A stretch of DNA of 30,194 nt from assembly GCA_019648995.1 (NCBI GenBank), contig BLXT01003901.1:348515-378708 (forward strand), read 5' to 3'. Below, one piece after another: positions 22,001 through 29,133 of the stretch (positions within the stretch are counted from its first letter, which is position 1; the number at the start of each line of letters is the position of its first letter). The notes below the pieces were generated by a model that saw only the letters and a program-made list of their open reading frames with translations, was not told the DNA's origin and did not search any database. The position numbers and the translations under genes were made by a program. The DNA is from Plakobranchus ocellatus (Eukaryota > Mollusca > Gastropoda > Plakobranchidae).

Positions 22001-22452
22001 ATGTGGTAGAACTCCCGCAGCAACATTCGCCAGATGTGTGGGCAAGGGTAGGTCCAGTCCTCTCTCAGGACTCTGAAGGTTTGTCTCTAATTGCCAGTCT
22101 TTTGCAGATTAACCCGGATGATCGCTGGCCTTGTGCTGATGCGCTATCTCACCCTTTTGTTGTGAATGAAGTGAATGAAGTTGATGCTTTACTTTCAGGC
22201 CAAGAGTCTCTTTCTGAACATCCTCAGCCTCCTGCTGATCAGAACAACCATGGCCCACCTGAGGTGATCATTATTGAAGATTCACCTGAACTGGTCGATG
22301 GAAACCACCCACCTGAGCTGGAAAGCAGCAATGACCCACCTAATGTGGAAGATGATGGTGACATTTCTGAGGATATTGCTGCTGAGGATTCACGTGAGCC
22401 TGAGAATGATGATGAAAGGGATGAGGTAATTGTTATTGAGGATTCCCCTTAA
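9982..22452 (+). CDS. CDK4/6-like protein kinase with SIM-like acidic tail (whole gene, six coding exons)
   Basis: The spliced CDS is 1173 nt plus stop, giving 391 aa. Kinase landmarks are GEGAYGTV (11-18), catalytic Lys33 in FALKVM, alphaC Glu49 in [13 protein letters not shown] near 58-62, HRDLKPDN (131-138), DFG (151-153), T-loop Thr165 in [21 protein letters not shown] (190-196) and the subdomain XI Arg in DDRW (283). All catalytic residues are present, so it should be active. [17 protein letters not shown] and GNSE..Q..KI..LIG match CDK4/CDK6 best. The PSTAIRE/PISTVRE helix is replaced by VLFERE, so partner choice is uncertain. After SHPFV (about 291-295) comes an acidic, Pro-rich tail of about 95 residues with VIIIEDSPE (330-338) and VIVIEDSP (384-391). 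A divergent CDK4/6 paralogue is my best call. The start follows an in-frame stop at 9955. Confidence 0.9.
10029..10460. repeat. Dispersed TAGATC/AGATCT hexamer clusters in intron 1
   Basis: Short runs of (TAGATC)n recur at about 10078-10094, 10163-10172, 10195-10214 and 10434-10452. Isolated copies occur near 1-10, 11700, 13703 and 19370-19445. The hexamer is self-complementary in AGATCT register, so these runs can form small hairpins. They look like degraded simple repeats. Confidence 0.7.
10477..11046. mobile_element. MITE-like element with 21-bp inverted ends
   Basis: TACTATAGTGGCCCTAATAA at 10477 is matched in inverse at 11026-11046 (ATTAGGGCCATTATAGTA), with about one mismatch in 21. 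If the outer TA at each end is the target site, this is a TA-inserting non-autonomous DNA transposon of about 570 bp. Sub-terminal sequence is also repetitive: CGGCACGATTATTTTTTT recurs with a small change 60 bases inward. No transposase is present. Superfamily is uncertain. Confidence 0.5.
10820..10890. repeat. (GAT)n-rich microsatellite
   Basis: Imperfect GATGATGAT and GATGGTGATG runs occur around 10836-10860 and again near 10875-10890. Other small ATG/GAT-rich runs nearby are simple-sequence drift. Confidence 0.7.
11067..11191. other. Assembly gap (125 N)
   Basis: A run of N lies in intron 1. ATTAGGGCCATTATAGTA occurs 20 bases before the gap and again immediately after it (11192-11209). 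The flanks therefore share a repeat end, which may be why the assembly failed here. Confidence 0.98.
11210..12289. other. Intron 1 sequence without recognised features
   Basis: No coding or element signal that I can support. Two short ORFs (11832-12035, 12029-12241) have no recognisable content. GGCCGACCTTATTTTCC at about 11233 is loosely echoed by GCCCAACCTTATTTTCCC at 13000, just after the 364-bp repeat. Confidence 0.4.
12290..13009. repeat. 364-bp tandem duplication with dimeric substructure
   Basis: AACTCTTGAC at 12290 starts a unit that restarts at 12654 and ends near 13009 with CCAAAAAAATAGAGCCCAACC. The two units are nearly identical through TGGATAATGGTGGCTGAG and AGACTTCCA. Within each unit the two halves are themselves related. 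CAACAATTACAAATAAG and GATATCTTTCAAC..TTGGAA in the first half echo CAACATTGCAAATAATT and GATATCTTTTTAAA..TTGAAA in the second. This implies an older monomer of about 180 bp. Confidence 0.88.
14040..14840 (+). mobile_element. Decayed LINE reverse transcriptase relic in intron 1
   Basis: Fragments of a reverse transcriptase can be read across shifting frames. They are [15 protein letters not shown] near 14090-14130, [11 protein letters not shown] near 14188-14220, a distant SPLLF-to-ADD region that is unreadable, and [17 protein letters not shown] near 14660-14720, followed by a lysine-rich and FNSN block. These match the 'QKAFDS' and 'YLGS.VD..G' motifs of non-LTR retrotransposon polymerases, a different lineage from the RTE copy at 2698-5992. 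Similar A-rich decayed sequence extends on both sides (about 13300-15150), so the original insert was probably longer. Many stops and indels show great age. Confidence 0.6.
14841..17423. other. Distal intron 1, A/T-rich, no gene recognised
   Basis: No exon with good splice sites was found before 17424. A pair of loosely similar blocks (CTCTTCAAGATTTTACC at about 16378 and CTCTTCAAAATTTTATC at about 16592) hints at an old tandem repeat of about 210-220 bases. The intron ends in a strong pyrimidine tract and CCCAG at 17419-17423. Confidence 0.45.
17424..17496 (+). CDS. Kinase coding exon 2
   Basis: The 73-nt exon completes Gly16 and encodes [13 protein letters not shown] then [11 protein letters not shown]. 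It finishes the glycine loop and supplies the ATP-anchoring Lys33 in beta-3. It lies between a TTTTCCCAG acceptor and a GTGAGTG donor, ending in phase 0 after 120 coding bases. Confidence 0.9.
17924..18180 (+). CDS. Kinase coding exon 3 (alphaC to hinge and alphaE)
   Basis: The 257-nt exon runs from Phe41 to the first two bases of Ser126. It carries FEREIGAL with the alphaC Glu49, HPNVV, the hinge [12 protein letters not shown] with Met86 as likely gatekeeper, and [10 protein letters not shown]. The last block closely matches the FLRGLDFLH of CDK4. The acceptor is TTTTTCCCAG and the donor GTAAGA. The cyclin-facing PSTAIRE-type sequence is absent. Confidence 0.93.
18181..19810. other. Intron 3, no internal feature recognised
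   Basis: About 1.6 kb of AT-rich sequence with several poly-A/T runs (18373-18387, 19079-19091, 19148-19160) and a few TAGATC hexamers near 19374-19450. Open frames here, such as 18998-19183 on the minus strand, show no recognisable protein. The intron closes with a clean pyrimidine tract and TTTTGCAG. Confidence 0.6.
19811..19909 (+). CDS. Kinase coding exon 4 (catalytic loop and DFG)
   Basis: The 99-nt exon completes Ser126 and encodes [19 protein letters not shown] then [13 protein letters not shown]. It includes the catalytic Asp133, Lys135, Asn138 and the Mg-binding Asp151. Both catalytic-loop motifs are intact. It lies between TTTTGCAG and GTGAGTG and ends in phase 2. Confidence 0.96.
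19929..19949. repeat. (AT)n microsatellite in intron 4
   Basis: A short alternating AT tract sits about 20 bases inside the intron 4 donor. It is simple sequence with no further sign of function. Confidence 0.85.
20109..20280 (+). CDS. Kinase coding exon 5 (T-loop, APE and F helix)
   Basis: The 172-nt exon completes Ser159 and encodes [20 protein letters not shown], then [13 protein letters not shown] and [10 protein letters not shown]. Thr165 aligns with the CAK-phosphorylated Thr172 of CDK4 and is followed by Pro as in CDK4. The usual APE reads SPE (175-177). The acceptor is CTGAGACAG with a pyrimidine-rich lead and the donor GTTGGTG, ending in phase 0. Confidence 0.95.
20281..21924. other. 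Intron 5, no internal feature recognised
   Basis: About 1.6 kb of AT-rich sequence with short homopolymers. A roughly 64-codon minus-strand frame at 21292-21486 has no recognisable content. The acceptor tract at 21899-21924 is strongly pyrimidine-rich. Confidence 0.6.
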
Positions 22453-22472
22453 TCATCCCTATTGGCCATCAG
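21925..22472 (+). CDS. Kinase coding exon 6 with C-terminal tail and stop
   Basis: Residues 217-391 are followed by TAA at 22450-22452. The exon continues 20 nt as 3'UTR to a GTAAGT donor at 22473. It starts [12 protein letters not shown], matching the CDK4 GNSEADQ..KIFDLIG region across the splice. The kinase lobe ends with [10 protein letters not shown] and ALSHPFV. The tail from about residue 296 is rich in Glu, Asp and Pro and has two VI(I/V)IEDSP motifs plus repeated PPE/NDPP spacers. It has no membrane segment and no predicted fold visible by eye. Confidence 0.95.
22264..22290 (+). other. SIM-like motif 1 in the kinase tail
   Basis: Codons for residues 330-338 read VIIIEDSPE. Four aliphatic residues followed by acid, acid and a Ser before Pro fit the hydrophobic-core plus acidic/phospho-Ser pattern of SUMO-interacting motifs. 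The Ser-Pro could also be a proline-directed phosphosite. SUMO binding is inferred from pattern only. Confidence 0.55.
22426..22449 (+). other. SIM-like motif 2 at the extreme C-terminus
   Basis: Residues 384-391 read VIVIEDSP and end the protein. It is nearly identical to motif 1 and is preceded by the acidic stretch DDERDE. Recurrence of such a short hydrophobic-acidic block within 60 residues suggests selection or internal duplication. Confidence 0.55.
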
Positions 22473-22650
22473 GTAAGTTTTCATTATGAACATTTGTATA
22501 TAATTCTGTAAACTATTCATATTTTTTATCTAAAGCACAGAGGACGACTTGATCTATGATGGATGGAACAAATCAGCAACTAATCTTTGAAGCAATCCAT
22601 CCCCAAGACCTCTGCATGATTGATGACTTGTATATATTTTTTTTCTTCAG
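22473..22650 (+). other. Candidate 3'UTR intron
   Basis: CAG|GTAAGT at 22473 is a consensus donor, and TATATATTTTTTTTCTTCAG ending at 22650 is a consensus acceptor, giving a 178-nt intron. The stop lies 20 nt upstream of the junction, under the roughly 50-nt limit for junction-triggered decay. Retention of this intron would not change the protein. Confidence 0.5.
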
Positions 22651-22925
22651 CTAGATCTCAAGCCTTTGTCTGACTCATAGATCTTCTAATGTCAACTCTG
22701 CAGATAAGTGTTCACTTCCATTGCACTTGGAACTACTTTGCTGGCATTAGATCAAATAGACCATCATATGCTGCTGCCTTATTTTCCCCCATGCGACTTT
22801 TTTCTCATTCATTATGAGATTACTTACCTACTTCACTCCCTTATTGGGTCTTTCTTTTTGGATTTTCTCTCTTCTCTTCTTTTTTCTGTTATTTCTTTTT
22901 TTTCTGTTCTCCTCTCTATGTGTTT

Positions 22926-22955
22926 GTCTCTCTCTCTCTCTCTCTCTCTCTCTGT
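22926..22955. repeat. (CT)n microsatellite
   Basis: An uninterrupted CT run of about 27 bases sits in a wider pyrimidine-rich strand (22850-23060). It falls inside the predicted 3'UTR of the kinase gene. Confidence 0.95.
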
Positions 22956-23093
22956 CCCTCTCTGTCTTTATCACTTTCTCAGTTTCAGTTTAACTTTTCC
23001 CGTTTTGCTTGTTCTTTCATTTTTTCTCTCTTTGCACTCTTTTGTATACCTCTTTGTACTTTAAATATGATTATGTCTTGCTCTTACCATCAC

Positions 23094-23241
23094 TACAGCT
23101 ACTGTTACATTCATATTGCTACTGCTACTACTAATACTGCCTCTACTACTACTCCTACCACTACAACTGCTATTACTATCATTACTCCTATCACAACTAC
23201 TATCACTACTGCTGCTGCTGCTACTACAGCTACTATAACTT

Positions 23242-23314
<73 letters not shown>

Positions 23315-23425
23315 AACTACTACTACTACTACTACTGCTACTGCTCCTGCTCCTGCTCCCCCTGCTGCTGCTGTTGCTGCTGCTGCTGCAGCTACAGCTA
23401 CAGCTACTGCCTCTGCTACTGCTTC
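23094..23425. repeat. Compound (CTA)n/(CTG)n trinucleotide repeat
   Basis: Interspersed ACT, ACA and GCT triplets lead into a pure CTA run at about 23242-23313 (about 24 units), then CTG/CTC-rich triplets to about 23425. All open frames read through it as runs of one or two residues, which is why it appears as a long ORF. I treat that ORF as an artefact. Confidence 0.95.
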
Positions 23426-23490
23426 TGCTATTACATTTTGTATTTACTGTATATATAATTTTATGTCATTATATGCTAATGCTTCCTGTA

Positions 23491-23496
23491 AATAAA
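23491..23496 (+). terminator. AATAAA poly(A) signal, candidate 1
   Basis: A canonical hexamer follows the trinucleotide repeat. The sequence beyond it is only moderately GU-rich. Confidence 0.4.
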
Positions 23497-23583
23497 TTTT
23501 CAGTGCTTTCCTAGGTAAGCAACTTTTTACCATTTGTTTCTTTAAATGTGATATGTAATATTTTATATTGCTTTTATCTTTCC

Positions 23584-23650
23584 AATAAAGCAGGAGTAAG
23601 TCAAACCATTCATGGAGTTCATTCATTGCTGGGGTGTGTATGTGTCCTGT
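23584..23650 (+). terminator. AATAAA plus GU-rich element, best poly(A) candidate
   Basis: AATAAA at 23584-23589 is followed about 40 nt later by a GU-rich stretch (TGGGGTGTGTATGTGT, about 23630-23645). This pairing is the classic cleavage and polyadenylation arrangement, so the kinase mRNA most likely ends near 23600-23620. A third AATAAA at 23652-23657 is a fallback. Confidence 0.55.
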
Positions 23651-23699
23651 AAATAAAAGTATTTGCTGCGTAATATGTCAATACTATAAAAAACTGATC

Positions 23700-23870
23700 C
23701 TCCTCGAGGTCCATTCCTTGCCGTGGTGTGGAGGCTTGTGTGCCCCGTTTACCCAGAGAGCTATGCTAGCAGGGATTGAATTGACATCCCTGGTAGGGTC
23801 TCCCATGCTGGACAGGTCAAAGGGCAGGGGCCAGACAAAGCATGGACCAGATTGACTGATGCTTAAGGAA
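23700..23870 (+). mobile_element. Possible LINE 5'-end fragment
   Basis: The block with CATTCCTTGCCGTGGTGTGG, GGCTTGTGTGCCC, CCCAGAGAGCTATGC, CCCATGCTGGACAGGTCAAA and GGCCAGACAAAG is GC-richer than its surroundings. From memory it resembles the untranslated leader of endonuclease-reverse-transcriptase LINEs found in many invertebrates. No coding part follows. The identification is from memory and is weak. Confidence 0.35.
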
Positions 23871-24805
23871 CTATATGATCAACAAGATTGACATTTTAAT
23901 TATTTAAACATAGTCAGCCATTGCCACCGCCAATGGGGTGATGGTCACAAGCCCAAGATACACATGTTAACACAAACAAGTTAGCTTCTCCAGCAAATCA
24001 TTAGATTGACAAACATTTTAAGTATGTAAATATAGTCAATCTCTGCTGTCCACAGGAGGTGATAGTTATTTGCCAGACACACACATGTGTTGGTACAAAC
24101 AAGTTAACTTCTCTCAGCAAGTCTCTAAATTGAGAAGCCTTGTAATTATGTAAATATAATCAGTGTTGGCGATGACCATAAGCCCAGCACAAACAAGTTA
24201 ACTTCCTTCAGCAAGCCTTAAGATTGACAAGCATAGCACTGTAATTATATGTATATAGTCTGTTAATGCTGCCGCCAATGTTTGCGTTGATCATAAGCCC
24301 AACGTGTTTGCATAAAAAGATAAGCTTTTTTTCAGCTGGCTTTAAAATCATACATTGTATATGTAATAGTTGACCATTGCCCAACCATCCCCAGTAAAGG
24401 GTGACAGTCATATGTTGGGCATATGTTTACACAACAGGGTAGCAGCGGAACTCCTTTTCAACATATTATCTTCATTCTAGTCGTTGTGCCACCCCCATCA
24501 GGAGGTGATGGTCATAAGCCCAACAAAAGGCTCACACAAACAGGGTAGCAGTGGACCTCCTTTTTAACATATAATATGCATACATGTACACTAGTCATTG
24601 TGCCATCTCCATCAGGAGCTGATGGTCTTGAGCCCAACAAAAGGCTCACACAAACAGGATAGCAGTGGACCTCCTATTTAACATATAATATGCATACATG
24701 TACATTAATCATTGTGCCACCCCCATCAGGAGGTGATGGTCATAAGCCCAACAAAAGGCTCACACAAGTGGACCTCCTTTTTAACATATAATATGCATAC
24801 ATGTA

Positions 24806-25360
24806 GCAGGTGGCGGGGTGAAAAGAATTTTACCAATAGGAGAAGCAAGGTGCCTCCTTTTCCTCCGCTAGCCTGTGGAAAATCCTTGGGCAAGATTGAG
24901 CACCCACTAAGCCCCCCAATCACGGCAGGCAGGTGATGGATGAGGGGTGGAGCAGCCAAAATATTTTTGGAACTGGTCTGCCTCTTGCTGTGTCGGGCAG
25001 AGGATGCTATAATAGCACAATGGCCAAGACAACCCGCACAGTATGGGTAATGCCCTCATAGAAGGAAATTGCAACCCACTATGAGTAACATTTGCAAAGA
25101 AAATCATGTGCAGACCAAAAATTAAATCCAAAAACCTTTCTGGGCCACGTGATGAGAAGAGGAAAACTGGAACATTTGGTAACAACAGGAAAGTTTGAAG
25201 GAAAAAGAAGCAGAGGAAGACAAAGGGAGAAGATAATGGATGGACTGGCCACATGGCTTGGACCAGGAAAAGTGTCAGATATACTGACCGCCATCAAAGA
25301 TAGGGATTTGTGGAGCGACATGTTCGCCAACGCTTACAAGCAAGGCACTTGATGATGATG
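24806..25360 (+). mobile_element. Internally deleted, non-autonomous RTE derivative
   Basis: This 555-bp insert matches the LINE at 2698-5992. Bases 24806 to about 25135 equal the LINE's 5'UTR and start-codon region, and about 25136-25360 equal its last 225 bases, including the ATG-type tail (TTGATGATGATG). Roughly 2.7 kb between them is missing. ATGCATACATGTA at 24793-24805 and 25361-25373 is a perfect 13-bp target-site duplication, so the short form inserted as such, within one unit of the repeat array. It is thus a SINE-like element made only from LINE ends. Small indels separate it from the parent copy in this window, so that copy is not its direct source. Confidence 0.92.
25092..25352 (+). 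pseudogene. 86-codon open frame in the RTE derivative
   Basis: An open frame covers almost the whole 3' part: LGHVMRRGKLEHLVTTGKFE, then SRGRQREK, DGLATWL and DLWSDMFANAYKQGT. That is the normal C-terminus of RTE-like ORFs and is better preserved here than in the longer copy. It only appears to begin at the 5' end because the leader is open from a TTG. The LINE's own ATG at about 25106 reads a different frame and stops early. I do not think a protein is made. Confidence 0.6.
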
Positions 25361-26476
25361 ATGCATACATGTACACTAGTCATTGTGCCACCTCCATCAG
25401 GAGGTGATGGTCATAAGCCCAACAAAAGGCTCATACAAACAGGGTAGCAGTGACCTCCTTTTTAACATATAATATGCATACATGTACTAGTCATTGTGCC
25501 ACCTCCATCAGGAGGTGATGCTCATAAGCCCAACAAAAGGCTCACACAAATTGGGTGGCTTCTTTTAAAGCCTTTCACCATTGGGTTGAACTAAAGAAAA
25601 ACCTACTACTCAGAAAAAAAATGTTATGACCTGGATCCATAATCTTTTTTCTTGGAAGGTATTTGTTTGATACTACCTGTATTATAATTTGGCTTTTTGT
25701 TTCAAAGAAGTCTTTTACACATCAAGACATAATGCTGTAGCCCAATGAGACAAATATGACCCTATTGGGTTTTTCAATGAATTCTGTTCTTAGCAGTTGA
25801 ATGGTTAAGCAGGCCTCCAAATCGACATGCATTGTAATGTTTATTACGTATATACCATAAGTTATTGCTGTTATCTGAAGGAGGTGATGGTCATAAGCCC
25901 AACATACACATTTGCATGAACAGGTTGACTTCTTAAATCCTGGCCTCTTTCTCAAAAGGTGTATTGTAATTACTCCATACACCTTTGTTGCCTCGCACCC
26001 CTTCAATAGGAGGGGACAGTCTTAAGCCTGACACATATTTACACAAACACACTATTTTCAGCAGGCTTATGTCTTGACAAGCATTGCAATTATAAGATAT
26101 GTGTATGTATACTCAGAGACAACAGTTATAAGTCCTAAGAATTTGTCCATACAAACAGCTTGCTCTCTTTCAGCAGGCCTATATCTTGATAGTCATTGTA
26201 ATTATTATGATAAAAACAGGAAAGCCCATTCCAGTGTGGAATTAAATAGGCCTTTTAGTGCTTTTGTTTAAAAACCAAATTCAGTACAGTGTGTTTCCTT
26301 TTACTTTTCTTTTCTGCATTGGTATGGGGTTTTTTTTATTTATTCTTCTTACACTTCAAATGTGACCTTTTCCTTATCTCACAACTATTACTCCCTTATA
26401 TAGTCAGGCTAAGAAGAAGGGGAAGTTTGTTTTTTTTTAACCTAAGTCGAGTTTTTTTTTTTTTTCAACCTAAGTC

Positions 26477-26775
26477 TAGGTCTATGAATATCTAAGAATC
26501 TTCATTTCAAACAAATTCAGATTTCCTGCTGAAACCCAAATTCCACCATCATGATTCCAACTGAACTTGCTGTTAGTCCTTGGGCTACTGGGAGAAGTGT
26601 TGGAGTCAGGAACCTTGATTTCTATGAACCTAAATTTCAAACATTCAGATATCCTGCTGAAACCCGAATTCCACCATCAAGATTCCAACTGAATTTGCTG
26701 TTAGTCCTTGGGCTACTGGGAGAAGTCTGGTGCCTGGATTTCTGTGAATCTACATTTAAAACGAAATCTGTTGTA
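26477..26775. repeat. 128-bp tandem duplication
   Basis: ATTCAG at 26515 and 26643 starts two copies that share CCTGCTGAAACCC, ATTCCACCATCA, GATTCCAACTGAA and TTGCTGTTAGTCCTTGGGC. A third partial leading edge (TCTATGAA.CTAA.A) is seen before the first copy and after the second. The region sits inside the wider repeat array but has a different unit. Confidence 0.9.
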
Positions 26776-28105
26776 GCCTCAGTATTTCAACTTTTCCTAA
26801 TAGCTATTCTCCCGTGGTTAATAATCTGGCTTCTTTAGTTTCCAAGTTTCACCATCATCTACTTATATAAAATCATACATTGCTGCTTCCAGTAAAAGGC
26901 AATGGTCATAAGCCCAACACATGTTTACATAAGCAAGTTACACGCTCTCGGCAAGCCTTATATCTTGACAAACATTATTATTATCATATGATATAGCTTG
27001 ACATTGCCACCGTAGGTAGGAGGTCAGTCATAAGCCCAAACGCCCATGTTTACACAAACAGGTTAGCTTCTTTCAAAAAACCACTGTTTTGATCTGTGAT
27101 TAAATGTCATGATTAGTTTGTATTGATAGTGCATATCACTGATGCCTCTGGTAGAGAGTGATAGTTATGGGCCTGACATACATGATTATCTAAATATGTT
27201 AGCTTTGTTCATCAGGTCTCTATCTTGAATAGTAAAATAATTATCATTTTTATGTTACATAGTCATTGCCGCTCCAGAAGGAAGCGACGGTCATAAGCCT
27301 GACAGGCACACATGTTTACACAAACATTCTAACTTATGTCTTGACCAGCAGTGTAAAATGTTAGATAGTTAGCCATTGATCAGCAGTGTAATTATGTTAC
27401 ATAGTTATTGCCGCTCCAGAAGGAAGTGACAGTCATAAGCCTGACACGCACACATGTTTACACAAACATTCTAACTTATGCCTTGACCAGCAGTGTAAAA
27501 TGTTAGATAGTTAGCCATTGGCCAGCATTGTAATTATGTTACATAGTTATTGCCGCTCCAGAAGGAAGCGACGGTCAAAAGCCTGACACACACATACATG
27601 TTTACACAAGCATTCTAACTTATGTCTTGACCAGCAGTGTAAAATGTTAGATAGTTAGCCATTGGTCAGCAGTGTAATTATGTTACATAGTCATGAACGT
27701 TCCAGAAGGAAGCGACGGTCAAAAGCCCGACACATGCACACACACACATGTTTACATACTCTAATTTCTTTTGTCTTGACCAGCAGTGTAAAATGTTAGA
27801 TAGTTAGCTGTTGACTATCATTGTAATAAGTACTTATTGATGGTGCATATGTCACTGCTGTTTCCAGCAGGAAGTTGGGGATCATATGCCTAACACAAGT
27901 GTAAGTTTATAGAAATGTCTTTTTTTGGCAGATCTCTATTAGTATGCAATCAAATTATATAATATTATTTATGTGTCTAAAATTAGTGTTATTACTGCCT
28001 GCGGTAGGAAGTGACAGTTGCAAGCGCTAAGTGTTTAGACAAGCACTTGAAACAAGTTAAGTTTCTTTAAGCAGGCATCTATCTTGACAAGAAACATAAT
28101 TATGC

Positions 28106-28734
28106 TTTTGAGGAATTGCCAGTCATTTTATTGTCATCACATTTTTTTTTTATTTTGTTCAAAAGATTATCTACCTACCAACCCAATTGTTAAAGATTGA
28201 ATTCATGAATGTACTATAAATCTTGAGTGTGGGGGAATAAAAAGTAATGCTTAGTGTTATAAAATCTTTATTGAGAGTAATGGAATTAAACGCATGCTTT
28301 GTATTATAAATGCATCCCTGTATAAATTATCAAACAACTTTTGAAGATGACTATTCCGAAATCATTGAAAAAAGTGACCACTAACCAATAATTTAAGTTC
28401 GTTCATCTCTATGTCAGGAAATGTACACCCTTTTTTTACCTGGATCTACTGCAAATATCTGACTTTTTATATGGCTAATACCTCCTTAGTACTCATCTGC
28501 CCTTTTCCAGTCTGCAATTGGTGGTTCTTTTATTCAAAACATAACTTAATGTAGAAAGCCTTTTATGAAAAGCTTTTAAATAGTTCACCTCCTTTTGCTG
28601 CTCATAGGCTTAGTCAACGTATATGTATAATGTGCTGAATTGTACTAATTTTGCAGCTCTTCATTTTATTCCCAGTTTAGAAAAAAAAAATTTTTTTCCC
28701 CGTGTGATCACTCAAGAAGCTTTTATCGTCAATG
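28106..28734. other. Non-coding stretch
   Basis: AT-rich sequence with no gene or element recognised. It follows directly on the last array unit. Confidence 0.5.
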
Positions 28735-28885
28735 CCTTTTTCTTCCCCATCTGTTGAAAACTTGATTGCTTTACCATCTTCTTTTTTATCTGTTGCCCAT
28801 GGTTTGAAAATGTTATTAGATCGACCATCAGGTCTTTTTTCTGTTGCTCATTTTTTTGAAATTTTGATTGCGCGACCAGCTCCCA
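28735..28885. repeat. Imperfect tandem repeat of about 52 bp, three copies
   Basis: Three blocks near 28737, 28781 and 28833 share CTTTTTT..CTGTTG.CCAT or CTCAT, then TTGAAAA and ATTAGA or GATTGCGCGACCA endings (CTTTACCAT, TCGACCATCAGG, GCGACCAGC). They are clearly related but heavily diverged. Confidence 0.6.
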
Positions 28886-29133
28886 GTTGGAAAGAAGTTT
28901 GTAGTCACTAAAAGAATCTTAAAGCTGTGTAGCTTGAAATGAATCTCCTGGGGTTTCTGAAAAAGGGGTACGTCTTTTTAGATGCACTTTTTAAACTTTT
29001 TCTGAAAATTTGTGTGTTCTCTTCTAAACCTAGGTTTTGTCAAGCATGGAAAGCAGAGCAATAGGCCTACCAACCAGGCATACGAACTGTCTCTCAGGGA
29101 TTTTTATGTAGACCCTACAGGGTCACCTGCTTG

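Larger units (their letters stand above)
22651..23610 (+). other. Candidate 3'UTR exon of the kinase gene
   Basis: From the predicted acceptor to the poly(A) region there is no open frame with protein character. The segment holds a (CT)n tract and a long trinucleotide run, each far from random. The limits of this exon are inferred from the splice site and the poly(A) signals below. Confidence 0.4.
23882..28105. repeat. 4.2 kb array of diverged 110-145 bp repeats
   Basis: Over twenty units share a GGAGGTGATGGTCATAAGCC core, a CACATGTTTACACAAACA block, a TTAGCTTCTTTCAGCAGGC block, ATCTTGACAAGCATTG and a CATTGCCGCC block. At least two subfamilies are clear. One has a roughly 114-bp step and AACAAAAGGCTCACACAAAC (24483, 24597, 24711, then 25382 and 25493). 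The other has a 142-bp step (27265, 27407, 27549, 27693). The array is interrupted at 24806-25360 by a LINE derivative, and weak or missing units lie at about 25570-25860 and 26220-26870. It begins within 300 bases of the predicted end of the kinase gene. Confidence 0.85.

Noticed and set aside
22920-23495. Open frame of 191 codons (poly-Thr/Ala)
   Set aside because: It is the translation of the CT and CTA/CTG microsatellites. All frames through the repeat stay open, so this is not a gene.
23882-28105. CRISPR-like array
   Set aside because: Units are long, diverged along their full length and lack short identical repeats with unique spacers. The setting is a spliced eukaryotic genome.
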